A stretch of 14,568 bases of DNA. It comes from PNAI01 sp964575715. GTDB taxonomy: Bacteria; Pseudomonadota; Alphaproteobacteria; Rhizobiales; Xanthobacteraceae. The notes beneath the pieces were generated by a model. It saw nothing but the letters and a program-made list of their open reading frames with translations, was not told where the DNA came from and made no database searches. Both the position numbers and the translations under genes were made by a program. Numbering within the stretch: the stretch's first letter is position 1; each line of letters begins with the position of its first letter. The stretch covers positions 1-14,568 of the forward strand of contig CAZNSG010000133.1 of NCBI GenBank assembly GCA_964575715.1, written 5' to 3'. Of this stretch, positions 13,346 through 14,568 are shown piece after piece.

Positions 13346-13441
13346 CCTCATCCTGAGGAGGCGCGAAGCGCCGTCTCGAAGGATGAGGACAGAGCCACAT
13401 GCTTCGAGACGCATCGCTTCGCGATGCTCCTCAGCATGAGG
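13346..13441. repeat. REPIN-like inverted doublet (CATCCTGAGG family)
   Basis: Two ~44-bp halves in opposite orientation: 13346-13388 (CCTCATCCTGAGGAG ... TCTCGAAGGATGAGG) and 13398-13441 (CATGCTTCGAGACG ... CTCCTCAGCATGAGG). Each folds alone, around GCGCGAAGCGC and GCATCGCTTCGCGATGC, and the two can also pair with each other. The same consensus forms the right edge of the array at 5193-5452. Confidence 0.85.
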
Positions 13442-13506
13442 CCGCGAGAGGGCCTTCAAAGCGGCCGCCCGCACGTCTATCTTGGTGGGAACAGAGGACA
13501 TCACCC

Positions 13507-13800
13507 ATGGACGACAAGTCCCGCACCGAGCTTGAAGCAGCCGTCTATCGCCGGCTGGTCGAGCATCTGCGCGGCCGCGCCGACGTGCAGAACATCGACA
13601 TGATGAATCTCGCCGGCTTCTGCCGCAATTGCCTCTCCAACTGGCTGAAAGAGGCGGCCGACGCCAAAGGTTTGCCCATGACCAAGGACGAAAGCCGTGA
13701 GATCGTTTACGGCGAGCCGTTCGAGCAGTGGAAGGCGAAGCATCAGAAGGAAGCCTCAAGCGCGCAAAAATCCGCCTTCGAGAAAAGCCACAAGCATTAG
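13507..13800 (+). CDS. DUF1244 protein
   Basis: A 97-residue cytoplasmic protein of the DUF1244 family, common in Alphaproteobacteria and of unknown function. Its signature is FCRNCLSNW (38-46) with Cys39 and Cys42, followed by GLPMTKDESREIVYGEPFEQWKAK in outline (MTKDESREIVYG at 58-69). The C-terminus is Lys/Ser-rich. I chose the ATG at 13507, with AGAGGA 8 nt upstream; the frame open to 13399 runs through the REPIN-like repeat and is not coding. In related genomes I recall this family near pyk, DUF1036 and DUF2312 genes, all of which are in this window. Confidence 0.93.
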   Translation: MDDKSRTELEAAVYRRLVEHLRGRADVQNIDMMNLAGFCRNCLSNWLKEAADAKGLPMTKDESREIVYGEPFEQWKAKHQKEASSAQKSAFEKSHKH

Positions 13801-13830
13801 CGCCGCAACGAGCTGGCCGTTGATACTTTT

Positions 13831-13970
13831 CCCTCCCCCTGAAAGGGGGAGGGTTAGGGTGGGGGTCACTCCAAAAAGCGTGGGGGTCATTACAGAATCG
13901 ATTGTTGCTCCGCTTGCGACCCCCACCCGGTTTGCTGACGCAAACCGACCCCCCCCCTTTCAGGGGGAGG
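13831..13970. repeat. Hairpin-ended REPIN-like repeat, copy 2 (inverted)
   Basis: Opposite-orientation copy of the element at 1463-1582, 140 bp long. End hairpin CCCTCCCCCT-GAA-AGGGGGAGGG is at 13831-13853, the internal stem CGGTTTGC-TGAC-GCAAACCG at 13928-13947, and the ACCCCCACCC and GAATCGATT parts also match. An extra ~20 bases next to the left hairpin (including CCAAAAAGCG) account for the length difference, and the right end has an expanded C-run that weakens its hairpin. The remaining bases to 14131 hold no gene. Confidence 0.85.
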
Positions 13971-14060
13971 CAAGTGAAGTGGTTGCCGTGTATGCTCAGT
14001 GTGTTTTTGCAAAAGTATTTTTTCCTGCTGTGCACTTCTGTGGATGACGCCCGTCTTGCC

Positions 14061-14090
14061 TTGACCAATGGCGCGCCGGCTCCGAATGCT
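14061..14090 (+). promoter_or_regulatory. Candidate sigma-70 promoter of gapR
   Basis: TTGACC (14061-14066), an 18-base spacer and AATGCT (14085-14090) would start transcription near 14097, leaving a 5' leader of about 35 nt before the gapR ATG. The -35 is good; the -10 is poor. Confidence 0.3.
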
Positions 14091-14131
14091 CCATGCCGAC
14101 AACACCCATTCGCCATGACAGGAGCACCGCG

Positions 14132-14422
14132 ATGCCCGCGACCGCCGCCGAAAAAGTAGAAAAAGGCGAGAAGGAAAAGCCCGCCACCCGTTTCGCCAAG
14201 GATCAGCTGAAAGCCTTTGTCGAGCGCGTCGAGCGGCTGGAGGAGGAGAAGAAGGCGCTCTCCGACGACATCCGCGATGTCTATGCCGAGGCCAAGGGTA
14301 ACGGCTTCGACGTCAAGGCGCTGCGCACCATCGTGCAGCTGCGCAAGCTGGAAACGGCCGAACGCCAGGAGCAGCAGGCGGTGCTGGAAACCTACATGCA
14401 CGCGCTCGGCATGGCGGCGTGA
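14132..14422 (+). CDS. gapR: GapR-family nucleoid-associated protein (DUF2312)
   Basis: A 96-residue protein of the DUF2312 family, whose Caulobacter member GapR is an essential-for-fitness nucleoid protein that encircles AT-rich, overtwisted DNA ahead of forks and transcription. A charged tail (1-19) precedes the family core: RFAKDQLKAFVERVERLEEE (20-39), KKALSDDIRDVYAEAKGNGF (40-59) and DVKALRTIVQLRKLE (60-74), all long helices with coiled-coil character. Length is normal. I chose the ATG at 14132, with AGGAGC 6 nt upstream; an in-frame ATG at 14093 would add 13 residues with no family similarity. Gene name rests on family membership. Confidence 0.93.
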   Translation: MPATAAEKVEKGEKEKPATRFAKDQLKAFVERVERLEEEKKALSDDIRDVYAEAKGNGFDVKALRTIVQLRKLETAERQEQQAVLETYMHALGMAA

Positions 14423-14444
14423 GGCAGCGCGTAAACCCCACCCA

Positions 14445-14551
14445 GTCATTCCGGGACGGCCCAGCGATCTCGGGTTTACCCGAGATCGGCATTTGAAAGT
14501 GCCCAGGTCGGCTAAAGCCGACCTGGGTGGGCCGGACCCGGAATCCATGAC
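14445..14551. repeat. Paired-hairpin REP-like element downstream of gapR
   Basis: Imperfect outer ends GTCATTCCGGG (14445-14455) and CCCGGAATCCATGAC (14537-14551) enclose two perfect hairpins: CGATCTCGGGT-TT-ACCCGAGATCG (14465-14488) and CCCAGGTCGGCT-AA-AGCCGACCTGGG (14502-14527, arms of 12). Their centres are 38 nt apart, as in the array at 5193-5452. No T-run follows either stem. Confidence 0.85.
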
Positions 14552-14568
14552 CCCGGTCTGTGATGATG

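Noticed and set aside
13145..14548. 467-codon open frame on the minus strand
   Set aside because: It runs antisense through DUF1244, the repeats and gapR, all of which have clear family matches and ribosome binding sites on the plus strand; its translation has no recognisable domain.

Overview
The window is GC-rich alphaproteobacterial chromosome, most likely from the Hyphomicrobiales (Bradyrhizobium/Xanthobacteraceae side). The evidence is gene content and style: a gapR (DUF2312) gene, a DUF1244 gene, a cysteine-free rpmJ, a pyk-DUF1036-glycerate kinase cluster, and many REP-like palindromic intergenic repeats, including the GAGCATGATC...GATCATGCTC element that I recall as common in this order. 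No tRNA, rRNA, CRISPR array, phage gene or recognisable transposase was found.

Left part (1-4470). A 414-bp block (1-414) repeats the 3' end of a transporter gene at 1542-1955 with about 11 mismatches by eye. Between the copies lie a junction segment with an inverted repeat, a mazEF toxin-antitoxin operon (minus strand) and an AT-rich stretch. The intact transporter (1601-3112, BT1/folate-biopterin family) follows a MetE-like zinc methyltransferase (3140-4285) by 27 nt on the same strand, so the two probably form an operon. A nested inverted-repeat element (4318-4470) closes this part.

Middle (4471-6927). Plus-strand small genes: a secreted eight-cysteine miniprotein (4759-5022), ribosomal protein L36 (5552-5677) and an exported TPR protein (5789-6436). 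Between the first two lies an array of near-perfect hairpins (5193-5452). After the TPR gene comes a compact unit in which a DUF559 (Vsr-like nuclease fold) gene sits between two inverted copies of a ~60-bp REP-like repeat, 7-8 nt from each (6445-6927).

Right part (6932-14568). A minus-strand central-carbon cluster reads glycerate 2-kinase, DUF1036 periplasmic protein, pyruvate kinase; the last two overlap by 4 nt. Divergent from it is a two-gene IorAB-type molybdenum hydroxylase (10531-13209) whose large subunit has a Tat signal. Then come a palindromic repeat, a rho-independent terminator, a REPIN-like doublet, DUF1244 (13507-13800), a second copy of the 120-140-bp hairpin-ended repeat in opposite orientation, gapR (14132-14422), and a final pair of hairpins.

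The housekeeping genes are ordinary. The unusual content is the repeat landscape: at least five palindromic families occupy nearly every long gap, one family brackets a nuclease-fold gene and supplies its ribosome binding site, and another shows paired substitutions that keep its stems perfect.
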